From contig LSRX01000852.1 in assembly GCA_001939145.1 (NCBI GenBank), positions 181,418 through 245,417 of the forward strand: a stretch of 64,000 nucleotides of DNA, written 5' to 3'. Positions 1-11,756 of this stretch are shown here, one piece after another. The number at the start of each line of letters is the position of its first letter. The stretch's first letter is position 1. The stretch is from Symbiodinium microadriaticum. Lineage: Eukaryota; Sar; Dinophyceae; Suessiales; Symbiodiniaceae. The notes under the pieces were generated by a model. The model was given only the letters and a program-made list of their open reading frames with translations, was not told where the DNA came from and ran no database searches. A program made the position numbers and the translations under genes.

Positions 1-1713
1 GCGGCCAAATGCAGAATGGGCACCTCAAGCGCGGTGCGGGACGCCTCGTCCTCGAGCTGCCACGTCTCAGGACATCACCTCTTGGCAGGGTGCTGGTGTC
101 TACGGGAAGTCGGCAGCGGAACTACTCGCGGGCCGAAGGGCTGCAGAGGAGCATGCAGCTGCCGCGATGTCCATGGAGCTGCTTGCGATATTGCAGTACC
201 CTTGCCAACAGGATGGGACGTCCAAACAGGAACAGGCCGAGCGCGTGCAGGAGCCTGGAGTTGAACGAGTTTGAGCACCAGATGTGTGAGCCAAGTCCTC
301 TTGATTTGACGGGCAGGAAGTCCGGAACCTTTACCGTTCAAAGCACGGCCCCCACTCCACTCCGAATGCCGTGGCTTGGCTGCCTATGGATGCAACGTGA
401 TGTGTAAATGTAGCTGCCTCCAGCGGTGTTGTGTTGCGATGTCTTGATTAATATTAAGCCCTGCGTGCAAAGTCTCTTCGCGACACTTGCTGAGACGCAG
501 CTGGTGGAGTTTGCCGGCAGAGTGGGCAAGCCCATTATGTTCTGTTGGGTGCGTGGAGGGTAGTGCTGACGACCTTCTATTTCGCGGCCTTGGCAAAGCA
601 AAAGAGTGATGCAGTTGCAGAGGCATTTGTCAAACTCGCAGGTATAGGTTATGTCACGTTATGTCTGATATCAATATCTAATATCTAAGGCCCGCTCATC
701 TCTCCGCTTCGGCACATCGCTGTTTTTGTATTCAGAGCTGAGTCAATCGAGAATCCCACGAGATGATTAGCCATTTATTCAACCCTTTGTATACAACTCT
801 CACTCCGACCTACAGCTGAGCCGGAACAGCTGACTCGAAGCTGGATATGCGGATAGGGCAAAAGTGCGTAGACATGGACAGCAATGGTGCTCTGTTGCAT
901 CTGTGGGGTGCGGTACTCAGCTGTCGCCTGTCTAAGCAGAGTCGCTTCATTCGCTTCGCTTTGAGGTCGAAATCACCTCGACGGTGTCGGCTGGTGCGCG
1001 CTGCGCATCCGCCTCGGGGCCACGGGCCGGATGGTGGTTTTCGAGCCATCTGAGCCGTTTGCAGACGCAAAACGACAGTGTGTTCCATCGCATGTGCAGC
1101 TTCTGCCCTTTGACATTGCGCGGCAAGGTGCAATGTTTGCGCAGCGAGGCACGAAAAGAAGCGGGACAAGGCTCAATGCTCCGACGCCACGTTGTCCGCT
1201 CCGCAGGTGGATCTTGCAGCCGGTGTCTCCCGACGAGGGAATGTGCACCAGCACTGGCCCTATGCTTGCGTCACTTGCTGTTGATGCACGGGGTTATGGG
1301 ACTCTGCAGGGCAGTAGGGCTGGAACTGGGAACTTCAATGCCCAAACTTGCACAAACCAAGTCTTGCATGCTACTTCTGGAAGAAGCGGACAGCCGCTCA
1401 AGGCAGAGCGAGCGGCATTCTGAAATCCTCTTCGTGACGTTCGGGTTCAACTTGCGCAGGTTCAGCGCAAAACTTCTTGACAAAAACGACCGGCGTGCTG
1501 AAACGGGATCAGCCTGCCGAGGGACGCCTTTGCCAGGCGGCAGCAATACAAAGATGCAGGACAACTTAGCACAACGCATTCTCAGAATCGCAGGCGAGTC
1601 GAATGCCACAATCTTGCTCTTAGCACATCCACACGTCAATGCATGACTCATGTTTGGATGGTTGTGAATGTTGGTGCTGAAATTCTGAAGTCCACTGCTT
1701 CAGGCAGCGCCAC
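1..1713. other. no supportable gene
   Basis: Open frames on both strands are short, or lack recognisable domains and a convincing start. The longest + frame (984-1646) is rich in Arg, Ser and Cys in its first half. Its second half is more protein-like, ending in a hydrophobic ATILLLAHPH stretch, and could be a stray exon. I cannot choose a strand here. Confidence 0.4.
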
Positions 1714-2157
1714 TTAGTTCAGGAGTTGTCTTTTATTATTCCACAGCCAACGACATGTCAAGAACACGTGGAATGCACAGGTGCGGCACGTGTCGGCGAT
1801 GGTTACGGCCTGCCTCCCGAAGCCGGGTCCACCCAGGTGCCACTCCAGCCGCTGCTCGTCAGGCCAGGAGGGACCTACACCGTCGCTGAAAACGAGAGTC
1901 GCGAGCTGTGCGGACCCCCAGCTCATGTGCAATTCTCCGAGACTGCAGCATACTGCAAACGGAGGTTGGGCATCTGCCTTAAGAGCATCAAGGGAATTGG
2001 CAAAGATGTGCAACTGGCAGGTGCCTAAGTTGACCAAGACACCACGATGCATTTTTCCGCGCACCATGCGTAGACACCGGAGAATCCGGAAATCACCTGA
2101 GGCCAATGCCAGCTTCATCTGGACCGACCTGCAGTGACAGTGACGCCTCAGGGACAA
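1714..2157 (-). CDS. possible minus-strand exon, unknown protein
   Basis: A 147-codon open frame on the minus strand has a balanced composition, for example AVCCSLGELHMSWGSAQLA and LATLVFSDGVGPSWPDEQR. The + strand frames over the same bases are rich in Arg, Ser, Cys and Pro, as shadow frames usually are. No family is recognised. If real, it is an exon of a minus-strand gene, so it would be an exception to the + strand bias of the window. The only support is composition. Confidence 0.28.
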   Translation of the reverse strand: MSLRRHCHCRSVQMKLALASGDFRILRCLRMVRGKMHRGVLVNLGTCQLHIFANSLDALKADAQPPFAVCCSLGELHMSWGSAQLATLVFSDGVGPSWPDEQRLEWHLGGPGFGRQAVTIADTCRTCAFHVFLTCRWLWNNKRQLLN

Positions 2158-2674
2158 GCTGCGCTCGTCTCGCCTCTCGCAGGACGGAGCCCCACTCTAA
2201 AGAGCTGAGATCTCAGGGCCAGTTTCGACAGCATCTTTTCCCTTAAGCTTGAGCATTGCTTTCAAGATTGCTCCAGCCTCAGGCTCAAGGTGAAGTTGGA
2301 ACTGCAGCCAGGACCTCATGAGCTTTCCTATCCGGTCATCCGCTTGTGGCATGTGACTGCTAAGGCAGGAGGCACTTGTCGGAGTGGTTGTGAGACAGAC
2401 GGTGATTGTCGAGCCCAGCTCTCAAAGAGTCCTGGTGGGCGTGTGCCTATGGCCCTTGGCCCTTTGCCGAGGCTGCGAGTGAATAACCTTCAGTGCGATG
2501 AGTGCAAGAAGAGCTACACGAAACACACCTGGGACAGCTCCGTTCAGGCGCCCTGAATGGCTCCATGGCATTGCTGGTCGGGTGCAGTATGTTGCAGTAT
2601 GTTGCAGTGCTTCATAGTGCTTCGCTGTGTTCTGGCTGGCAACTGTGGATTGTCCACAGCAGACTGGTAGGGGC

Positions 2675-3619
2675 ATGGAGACGGCCAGAAGGAAGATTGG
2701 ATTCATTGATGCCCACTTCCACGTGTGGGATGTAAGTGACACGACAACATCCGGGCATGACCCGAAGGTCCTTTTTGCACCCGGTGGCACTGAGTTGTTT
2801 GACCGGCGACAGTACGAGACCGCATGCAACCTTGGGGAAGATTTCCGGCACGAGGGAGGCGTTTTCTTGGAGGCCGTGAGCGTGTGCCATCCGGGACTTC
2901 GTGGGCCAGCATACTCATCACACTGCATGAGTGAAGCAGCCTTCGCAGCCGAAGAGCTGGTGAATCCGTCGGTAGAGCGGGCTTATGTTTTGGTCCCAAC
3001 CTGTGCCCTGGAGCAGCCAGATGCCGAAGAAGTGCTCATGAAGATGAGCAGCAGCCCTGGCATACGCGGAATTCGACAGATTCTCAACCACCAGCCAGAC
3101 TGGCCCCGCAACACGGATCTAGGCGACTTGCTCGATGACCCATTGTGGAGGAGGGGATTCGCACTGCTACAGAAGTTCAACCTCAGCTTCGACTTGCAGT
3201 TAAATCCGCACCAGTTTGAGAAGGCGGCTAGGCTGCTGCGTGAGTATCCGGGGATCACGGTCATCATCAACCACCTCGGCAGTCCGCGCTTGCAGGATCT
3301 AACAGCTGATGCTGATAAGTATTGGCAAGGAATGAGTGAGCTAGCCAGTCTGCCCAACACCTACATGAAGATCAGCATGCTTTGCTACACCGACTTGAAC
3401 TGGGATTCGAACCCAACCGTCCTAGACGCAGTCCATCGAATCATCAAGCTATTTGGTCCCGAGCGTTGTTTGTTTGCGACCAATTCCCCGGTGGATGCCA
3501 AAGATGGATGGCCACCCAAGCGGTTGCTGGCTGCGTTCTTAGATCTGGCCACAGTTTATCCTGAAAGCTCCATTGGAGATCTCTTCAGCGGCAGCGCCAG
3601 GCGAGCCTATCGTTTCTAA
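2675..3619 (+). CDS. amidohydrolase family 2 (COG3618-type) metal hydrolase
   Basis: Single uninterrupted exon encoding 314 residues, a usual length for TIM-barrel amidohydrolases of the 2-pyrone-4,6-dicarboxylate hydrolase/COG3618 group. Near the N-terminus IDAHFHVWDV carries the HxH metal ligands. RGIRQIL lies mid-barrel, INHLGSPR gives the conserved His strand end, and ATNSPVDA gives the late Asp of the active site. Family knowledge predicts hydrolysis of a lactone, ester or amide; the substrate cannot be told. I chose the ATG at 2,675 because the next upstream in-frame start is not ATG and adds only 16 unconserved residues. No signal peptide or transmembrane segment is seen, so a soluble cytosolic enzyme is likely. 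The lack of introns contrasts with most neighbours. The flanking DNA holds no related genes. Confidence 0.88.
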   Translation: METARRKIGFIDAHFHVWDVSDTTTSGHDPKVLFAPGGTELFDRRQYETACNLGEDFRHEGGVFLEAVSVCHPGLRGPAYSSHCMSEAAFAAEELVNPSVERAYVLVPTCALEQPDAEEVLMKMSSSPGIRGIRQILNHQPDWPRNTDLGDLLDDPLWRRGFALLQKFNLSFDLQLNPHQFEKAARLLREYPGITVIINHLGSPRLQDLTADADKYWQGMSELASLPNTYMKISMLCYTDLNWDSNPTVLDAVHRIIKLFGPERCLFATNSPVDAKDGWPPKRLLAAFLDLATVYPESSIGDLFSGSARRAYRF

Positions 3620-4291
3620 CTGAATCGAAGCTGCAAATATTGCGTGCAAAAGTGGTGGGTGCTTTGCCACCCAAGCATCCAACGTCTCGCCGGAAATGCA
3701 ACCTTTGAGAGATGCGCAAGGGTCGAGGGGAATTTGCGGAGTTGTGGTACGGAGGTGCATCACACATGTAAGGCCTTTCTGGAACACATGCCCACGAGAA
3801 TACGGGCCGAGCGCCCTCGTGATTTTTAGCAGGCAGATTAGGGAGACGCGTGGAGCCACGAAGTCATTTCTGGACGAAAAGGGATCGTTGCATATTTCGA
3901 GCAAAAGCTTAGCAGGGCGTTGCGCAGAGGGGAGATCCCGGCGAAAGTGCGTAAGATGTGAGCATGAGCCTCGACAGAATGTCTCACAAGTTCCGACAAA
4001 GACTTGTCCACGGGTTCCTGCAGCTTATGCCTGCTCACTGTTCAAAAACCTTCGGCTCGGGTTTGGACAGGTTCGGCAGCGCTCAGAGCTCGGCTCCCGG
4101 ATTCACACTCTGCTGGGCACATGGGTTTCTACAGACCTTCGGGTTGCTATTCAGGCACAGACGCACATTGATGATGCTGGAGCAGCTGATTCTAAAGCAC
4201 AAGGTGCACTTGTTTCAGACCTGCTGACTCTAACCTTGAATGGGTCTGTCAGGCGCACACGAAGTTGATCCAGTTGACGCCAACGAAGGCC
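3620..4291. other. no gene seen
   Basis: The stretch after the amidohydrolase stop holds only short frames without recognisable motifs on either strand. It is presumably 3' untranslated and intergenic DNA. Confidence 0.4.
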
Positions 4292-5258
4292 TCAAGAAGT
4301 GCGTTGTGATAGGTGCGGGTCAGGCCGGTGATTCCAGCCCGGCGCATGCTCGTTGAAGCAAGCTTGCATGAAGCATAGAAGGCCATGCTGGTCAAGCTCA
4401 AGCATAGTCAATGCACCCGGCAGGGCATGCCTCTCTGTTGACTGACCGGCTTCTAGCACAAGTGTCTCCACAGTTTCTCCTTCACTCCAGAAGCTGGCCG
4501 ACATTACATCCAAAGTGCCCTTGTTGGAGCAAGCAATTACGACGAGGCTCTCGTCAGCGCATGCTTGGAGCATGAAGACTGTTTAGGAGTTTATGAGAAG
4601 ACGGCAGCTGCACGGTGCTGCACGAGGAGGGTTTGGATTTCTTCTTCAGCAAAGAGCGGGATGCACAGGCAGGAGATGGCTGGACCCTTTTTGGGAACAG
4701 TTGTAGCGACGGTTTTGGGCTTCAGGACTTCGTATCCTTTCTCAAGAACTGGGCGGTGGCTACAGCCTTGACTGTACCGAGTCTTCATCTCAAATTGTTT
4801 GCCAGTGGGTTCGTCGCTTCCAAGGTCAAGCACCATGAGTCCAAGCATTTGGTAAGCCACAACGCGCAGAACACCACGTGCCACCAGGGGACGTCAGAGC
4901 AAGTCGGGGTGGGAGAAACGCTCGAGTGCAGGTACAGGTTCAAGCGAACTACATGTGTTCCGGACTCTGCTGGAAGTCAGAAGGTGGTGTCAATGCCGAG
5001 ACGCCACATACAATCCATGTCCTCCCAGGTAGAAGTTTGCCCGATTTGCTGGTGCCCCAGCCGGTTTTAGACCACCCCGTCGAACCTGCATGCCGTAGGC
5101 CGGGACGATTTGGTGTTTCTGCCGAAGAAGACGGCACAGGCCACAGAAAAGGTCAACAATGCCAATGCAATGACTATGGCAATCTGAAGGGACAAGTGTA
5201 AGTGCTCACCTCGACTCATATCTGCTCGGTGTGCAGGCCCTGGGAGGCTTGCCGCCAC
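4292..5258 (-). CDS. candidate minus-strand multi-exon gene, unknown
   Basis: Three consecutive minus-strand frames read as protein better than the + frames across them. Frame 5258-5067 contains a strongly hydrophobic run, LQIAIVIALALLTFSVACAV, that could be a membrane helix. Frame 4884-4591 contains VVAYQMLGLMVLDLG and GPAISCLCIPLFAEEEIQTL. Frame 4573-4292 contains ESLVVIACSNKGTLDVMSA and ALTMLELDQHGLLCFMQ, which have the feel of beta-propeller (WD-like) blades. No WD dipeptide is present, so this is only an impression. Introns would have to join the pieces, and I did not fix splice sites. If real, the gene converges on the amidohydrolase. The alternative is that all three are shadow frames. 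Confidence 0.35.
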
Positions 5259-7883
5259 TGATGCCAGCCCCTCGGTTCCGCGAACTGGAGAAAGCCCGCT
5301 GCAAAAGCCTGCTGAGGCTTTGTCTCAAGGCTTCCTCACAGCTCTGTCTCGTCGACCCTGCGTCCTCCCGATGTGTGGAGGCTGTGAAGAGCACTGACAG
5401 CCATCGGCTTCCAAACCGCTTGGGTTTACTGATCAAACGTGAGGTTGCCAGCGCAGAATACTGGCGGAAGCCCTTCCAGTCCGCCCCAGCCTCAACGGTC
5501 TTGCCTTCTTTTGGATAGTTCTGCGCAGATCTCCATCCGCTTCTCCAGAGTCGGTGGTGGCACGCAGGGGCTCATGAGCCTTCCAGGCATCATAGCCTCG
5601 GAGCACAGGCAAACGAAGCCCCGAGGCCCCGAAGAGCTTGTTTTCAACCATTCTTTTAAAGCAGCACAAGGCGAAATTGAAAGAGTCTCCGCACGACCAT
5701 CGCTAGGCTGCCTTCTGGAGGAAGGAGCGGTGCTCTACAAGCTTGATACTTTGATATTCTTCTTGTTTGGTCACATGGTACACAACAGCGGAGCTAGAGA
5801 GTGCAGCTTGTGCTCCTCCTGGATTCGCAGACACGCTGTTTGTGGTTCTGAGTTCAGACGAACCCGCTCGTGGTTTAATCGTGGAGTCATGGATGGGCTC
5901 TTCAAGGTAAACCCGTGAGGCTAGAAAAAGCGACAGAAGTAGCCCGTTTCTCTCGATGATTGTGAGGTAAGCATCCCTTCCAAGTTGACAGCCTTGCCCT
6001 AAGTGTCTTGCTTGGGACCAGGGACCCAGGGAATACGAACATACTCAGACATCGACGAATGATGCAGGAGTTCATCGTTTTGGACATTGAGGAGTCTTTG
6101 CCTCATTGCTTGATTTTCGGCACGTGATCTCAGTCCTGAATCAGATGCTGCCATGGAGGTCTGACCTTGCGCGAGGGCACGGAGGTGCAGGGGTTCAAAA
6201 ACTATCTGTCGACGATATACGGACCTGGTATCACAAGCCGGCAGAGTTTGAGGCAGTGCTGCGTCTGTGCAGCCATGCGAAGTTGAGGCACGGAGATCCC
6301 AAGAGCAGTCGCGGATTCACAAAAGCTCGGCTTTCCGCAGCAGCTGTGTCAGATCGCACGCATTGCTGACTTCGGGCACAATGTGGATGCCCTGAAGATC
6401 GCTGTGCTCGTACTCGTACTATAGATTTGGGCCCAACGTCCCCAAATCTTGTCGAATAATCCGAGGACGAGCGTTTGACGGTGCGCTGCCACCTAGGCAG
6501 GGTGGAGGAGCTGTGCAGTGAGTTGTGCGCCGAAGCATTGCTTGCAGGTGCAATCCTTCATGTCGGGGACCGTTTTGGGATGGGATCGAAAGGGGTCAGC
6601 TGGAGGTAGGGATCTGCGAACAGCCGGATCACCAAAGTCCAATTAGGCGAGTCGCGATGCGAGCTGGCAGGACTCTGTTTTGGGCTACGACCTTCGATCC
6701 TTACATCTTGGCCGCGGCCTTCTGCGATCCCCTCAGCCAGTCCTTGCAGAGATCTCGGATACGATTCGAGGTATGGACGAAGACGAGCTGGGAGGAGTGC
6801 AGCCCCCGTGATGTCGCATGATGCCATAGAAGTCGCTACCTACGAGTCTTCCCGAAGAGTCTTCCCAGCTTCCAGGTCCCACCCTTGGAGGTGTACCTGG
6901 TCAAGAAGAAGCGACCAGAACGCAGGAAACTTAGCTGGAGGCACCTTAACAGCATAGGGCGATTCTTCCTGCCATCACCACCCAGGCACGAAGAAAAAGA
7001 AGCCACATCCAAAGCGTGGTAAAGGCCGCTCGAAAATGTCGGAGAAACGCACCCGCCTCTACCAAGTGGTCAGGTGTCAGCACAGCAGCTTCTGGGCAGA
7101 GCAGCTTCCTGGAACCAGACAGAGAGGACGATGCAGCTTACCACTGCGGACCAGGATGCACCGTTCAATTCGGCAGGACAAGCAGCCCACAATGCCTGCA
7201 GAGGAGATGGGCATCATGAAAACAACAATGACAATAAACTACACATTTTCAGAGATCCATGTGGACACTTGATGCAGAGGACGAGCACCCAGAGGACATG
7301 GAAGACGAGGCGAGCTGCGATTGAAATATTACAACACATGACCATGAAGTAGACGAGGAATATGAAGCTTGAGAGGCTGCCGAAATGAAGGCAGCCGCCG
7401 AAGCGCTTCTGACACAGCTGGGCACACAGAAACGGAGCAGTTGAGTGCTGTACGTAGATGCTGCAGATGCCAGCATCAATTGGGACGGAAAAGGGCCCTT
7501 TGTGACTGACAGCACTGCCTGCAGGCTGGGTGCTTCCGGGACATTCAGGCTGGCATCACTGTGTCACGCCTGGCTGGACCTTGGTGCATCCTTCCAGATC
7601 CGCAGATGAAGTGGAGCCTGGCAGAGAGGTGCACGCATGCTTGAACAGCTACGTGGCACTAGTGTGCAGGGCTTGACTGCTGTTGCTACTTGCCTGTCTG
7701 CTTGGAGCTTGACACCTCCATTCAGCCTGGCAGCACAGCGACGAACATGAGCACAAATCCCTGCAAGCAAGACTAGAGGCCTAGGTTACTCCACAGTGCA
7801 GGACAGCAGGCAACGACCATGATTGTGGATGTGAATCGAAGCAGTTGAAGCAACATGCAATGTAAGCTTGGGCCAACGTCATT
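5259..7883. other. no supportable gene
   Basis: Scattered + frames (for example 5231-5518 and 6525-6821) have partly protein-like stretches but no recognisable domain and no consistent exon chain. An acidic stretch lies at about 7,260-7,380. Nothing here can be assigned. Confidence 0.35.
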
Positions 7884-8059
7884 ATGACGTGGGACATGAC
7901 CGACGACTTGTACAAGACCCGGCGGTGCAAGGCGGGCATTTCCTTGAAGGTCCTCGGACACCTCCCACGAATCTCGTGCTTTTCAGGCCATCGTTGCAGA
8001 GGCGCCGTGCCGCGCCTCGCTGCAAGACTTTCGCAGCTGCATGCGGCAAAAAGCACTAA
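7884..8059 (+). pseudogene. possible remnant or exon of a CCCH zinc-finger protein
   Basis: At about 7,905-7,931 the + frame reads DLYKTRRCK. This resembles the lead-in (YKTxxC) and first cysteine of tandem CCCH zinc fingers that bind RNA. The expected C-x5-C-x3-H continuation does not follow in the same frame within a finger's length. A Cys/Arg-rich stretch follows about 70 bases later after a possible AG acceptor at about 8,007. It is either one exon of a gene I cannot reconstruct or a decayed copy. A separate, better CCCH finger lies at 11.0 kb. Confidence 0.25.
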
Positions 8060-10388
8060 TGCAGGGACAGCAGCGCATGCGACGCGTGCAACTCTAGTGA
8101 TTACACCGTGCTGTCTTTGGCTTGGCCTCAGTGGGGACAACAACATAGGACGAGGATTGCTCCTCGCCCTTGACTGACAGCACTAAACACGTGGTGAGTG
8201 CAAGCTGAGGCCTTGGCGAAGCGTGCACGCTCCTGGGAAATCAAACTAAAACTTAGCGACCGTGAGAAGTTTGCAAAGATCAGCTGCCACCTGCACGATC
8301 CTGACCGTTCACCTGTGAGAATGTCTTGATCTCATGGAGGGTCAGCAATTGAAGGCTTCGAAGAACTCTGCAAACATGCAGCTGCGCTGCTGAGATTCGC
8401 ACATTCGGCCGCGGAGCTGCGGCCTTTCCCGTGGCCTGAGCCATTGGCTGAGCACTGGCGAGGACAGCGCCACAACATGTCAGAGTCTTGAAGATGCTTC
8501 AGTTAAGTCCCAAGTCAGCTCCACCGTTGTTTGTTCGTGACTGCCTATTCGACCTGCATGATCACATGTGCGAGCTGTTCCCTGGCAGTCTACACTTGAC
8601 AAGCGTTCTTCACATGTGAGCTCAATCGGAACTCTTGAACTTGCCTCACAGAAGTTCGTTATTGTCTGAAGTGAGCAGTGGTACACCGCTGCTCGCTCCT
8701 GAGTTCTTGTGTAAGGCAGATGCGAGAATCGTACTGCTGCGGAGTTTGGGGATTCTATGTCCCAATGTAGCCATTTCACTCTTTGCGTTTTCGTCAGGCT
8801 TGCCGTATACTGTATATGCCATGCCGACTGCGCGTACTAAATTCGCACTGCTTTTCAGACTATTGCTAACTAAGCCCACAATTCAGATTCAGAAGTGTAC
8901 TGGAAGGGTTTCCTGATGATCGCTCAAGGCTGTCAAGGTTGTGCATCAGTTTGCCCTGCAAGTTTCCGTGTAGTCTTTGCAAGCACACCTTTGCTATCCC
9001 TCTCTCCTCCTTCTCTTCAGCTATCTTCAGCTCAGCCCGGGACGTCGAATTCGTGGATTGCAGGATAAGGTCATTACCAAAAAACAGCGCAAATGACAGC
9101 GGCCGTTGCTGGATTCGCGGTGTGGTAGTTCGGCCTGGATCGTTGCTGCGGCTTGCCATCTTGTCTGATTGACCCAACCTACCAGCACCTGTCACAACTT
9201 CGTGACGCCGGCCTTTGTTATTCCAGAAGTTTTCCACGTCGCATCGAAAGCCATCCATTTTTGTTGGCACATACATTACCGGATCAATAGCCATGAGTTA
9301 CTTGCGCTGCCGAAGGACCTACGATCCGAAGGTCAGTGGGAGGAACTCATAAATGGCAGGTTTGGGAACAATGTTCGCATCGTCCGACTTCTTCAGGACA
9401 AGTCTCCATTGGAGTCGTGGAGCACGCCATGTTTTGGGATCTGCCGCCCATTGGCACGCTCGACGTGGTTTGCAACCGCCGTGGCCTCAGATAGCGACAC
9501 AGTTATCACAGACGTTTCTTGAACTGGCGTGGTGTGACAGTGTCCTCAATCAAGGTGCCACTTGCTTGGGAAACCCTTTTGGAAGCTGTAGCATCTTGGC
9601 TTGTCGGCACAACCCCGGTTTTGTTGTAACTGCGGACAGGAGACCTTTTTGTTCGGCGTTCTGGTGTTCTGCTTGCGGAGCTTGCGTCTGGCTGATATTT
9701 GTCTTCAATCGCAGCCGAGGCTATGCGGATCCCTCCCAGCGCCCTCCTGTGGATGCAGCTGGCTGGTGTGCTGGAGAGCACGAAGTTCTTGTTTCCGCAT
9801 ACGACGAATATCTGCAGGCTTCCTGCTTTGCAACTATCAGCGGGATTGGCTGTGAATGGCAGCCTGCTGTTCAGTGAGCCTTGCAGCTGTTGTAGGTGCA
9901 GCTCAACTGCAGGCAGTCCTCAGTCAGGACGCCTCGACAGACTTGCAGGAGGACGTCCCGAGAGACTGATCCGAAAAGTATTGTAGAGCCGAGAGATCGG
10001 AGCTGAAGGGGGCCCAAGGCATTTGCAGATTTCAGTCTTTGAAGCGTCCGTGACCGTGCGCATGCCCCCCTCAGGAGGTCCGCCGTTTCTTGACAAAGTG
10101 GCAAAGCTTTGACCAATCCTCCGTTCCCATCACTGCATCCGCCACGACGGGCGAGCGACTGCAACCTTGTGCTGAGGTATCGCTGAAAGACGATCGCTCT
10201 TGCTCTCCGATGCCTGGGAGAAGCAAGACCTAAAGCGGGAAGATGTCAGAAGCGCACTGGATGCGTTGGCATCACAGGTGTCCAGAGGCTGCTTTCTGAG
10301 GCTACTGTGTCACTGCAGGCCTTATGTACCTCGGCTTCTTGACGGGCACATGGCATCTGTGCAGACCTTGCCTTGAGTCGAAGCCTTC
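8060..10388. other. no supportable gene
   Basis: Only short frames on both strands, without motifs. The frame at 9353-9877 is Cys/Ser/Trp-rich and is overlapped by equally long frames in other phases, so it is not convincing. Confidence 0.35.
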
Positions 10389-10789
10389 TTGGCGGCAAGG
10401 TACGCTGCCATGCCGAGAGTATCAAGAGATACTTGGATCAGTTTACAAAGTTGGATGCCGGTGTACCAGCTCCTCTGCCGAACCCTGGCCAAGAAAAGGC
10501 TTGCTGCACTCTACCGTCCACTTGTGTTTGAACTTGCTCGTCTTGCTGCTGTCCGAGGAATCAAGGGCCGGTGGACATCGAGGGCCGAGTTTGGCCAAGT
10601 TCAGCCGCCGCCGATGCTTGATTGCAGAGGGAGCAAGGCCCCGCAGCTGCAGCCTCCGCCCTGCGAACATTTCACAGGAGCGATGCAGTATCCGAACGAA
10701 GCGCCTGACCTGCACGCGCGCTGGCCGGGCTTTGGATCCGGGATCGATGATACTTGGACCAAAGCAAGGGGAAAGCTTCTCCAAGACAT

Positions 10790-11179
10790 ATGAACAAGGG
10801 CCTTTGTGAACACCTGAGGAAGTCGTACTGTGCACAATGCTGGTCGTACCATTCAGTGGTCTACTTCTGGCCGGATTGGGACGATGTTTGGCCCGAATGC
10901 TTTTACCGTGATGGCTATGTGCAGTGCACATCTGGAGCTGATGATGCTGATAGGGAAGACGACTGTGCCTATGTCGATCGACCTCTTTGCTCCTTCTACG
11001 TGAGAGGTTGTTGCAAGTTCGGAAACGATTGCTGGTATCGGCACGCGAAAAGGTTTGAGCTGCAAGGAAACCATGAACATGGCAAGCTGTTGCGGTTGGG
11101 GAGTTTAGGGGGGTGTCCACTTGCACTTGCTCCTGCAGGTGGCCACGCCAGGAGATCCTGGCGGAGGCGCGGGTTTTGA
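10790..11179 (+). CDS. CCCH-type zinc-finger protein exon
   Basis: From an ATG at 10,790 the frame is open for 129 codons. The core of the evidence is one CCCH finger near residues 66-84, LCSFYVRGCCKFGNDCWYRH, with spacing C-x7-C-x5-C-x3-H. That spacing matches the RNA-binding C3H1 family. Before it lies a Cys/Trp/Tyr/Asp-rich region with two CxxC-like pairs. The last 30 or so residues are basic and Gly-rich and look like read-through into an intron, so the true exon probably ends near 11,090. The frame at 10,389-10,793 (LYRPLVFELARLAAVRG) may be an upstream exon. The function is inferred only as RNA binding. Confidence 0.5.
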   Translation: MNKGLCEHLRKSYCAQCWSYHSVVYFWPDWDDVWPECFYRDGYVQCTSGADDADREDDCAYVDRPLCSFYVRGCCKFGNDCWYRHAKRFELQGNHEHGKLLRLGSLGGCPLALAPAGGHARRSWRRRGF

Positions 11180-11756
11180 CTGCCAAAGGTGCCAGTGGCA
11201 TTTTTTCAGAGCTCCCGTTGCAAGTTGTCAGATTGACTGCACAGTGCTGAAGCAATCTGTAATCAGTGCTTCTCTGTACAGCGATGCAGGGTACTTTACG
11301 CACTCAGGTTTAGTTGCCACGGCACTTATGGGTTCATGCCTTTTGTATTGGAGACTTGTGCCTTCCACTGGATAGCGCACGTCGTCTGACGAGGCAATGC
11401 GGTGCTAGACGTTCAACGCGGAGGCTATTCACAGTGAGATTTAATGCAGCAAAGGTTCTGCATGCGCAGTTTTCCATTGCGACGAAAACGTTGGGCCTCC
11501 AGCCCAGCAGGCCTTCTGAGTCAAGCATAGTCAAACCACGAGGCTGCGAACGAGGAGAAAATGGTGATCCCTTGGCCCCTCATGGTCAGATTACACACGC
11601 ATGCACCCGATTGCATGATGGCAATGCCGAAGGAGCGGTTGGAAATCTTTTTGCCTGCCTCAGACCGCGGCTCAAGCTCGAGCACTGAGAGTTTTTTCAT
11701 CTCTCGACCCTTCTTTTCTGACGTTGGTGCACAGGGAAGTTGCGAGCATTCGCATC

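Noticed and set aside
3403-3420. TGGGATTCGAACCCA, resembling the complement of a tRNA T-arm
   Set aside because: It lies inside the conserved amidohydrolase frame, and no acceptor stem, D-arm or anticodon arm can be placed around it.
10443-11303. Minus-strand frame of 286 codons across the CCCH exon
   Set aside because: Its composition is basic, His/Ser/Arg-rich and motif-free. The + frame carries the zinc finger.
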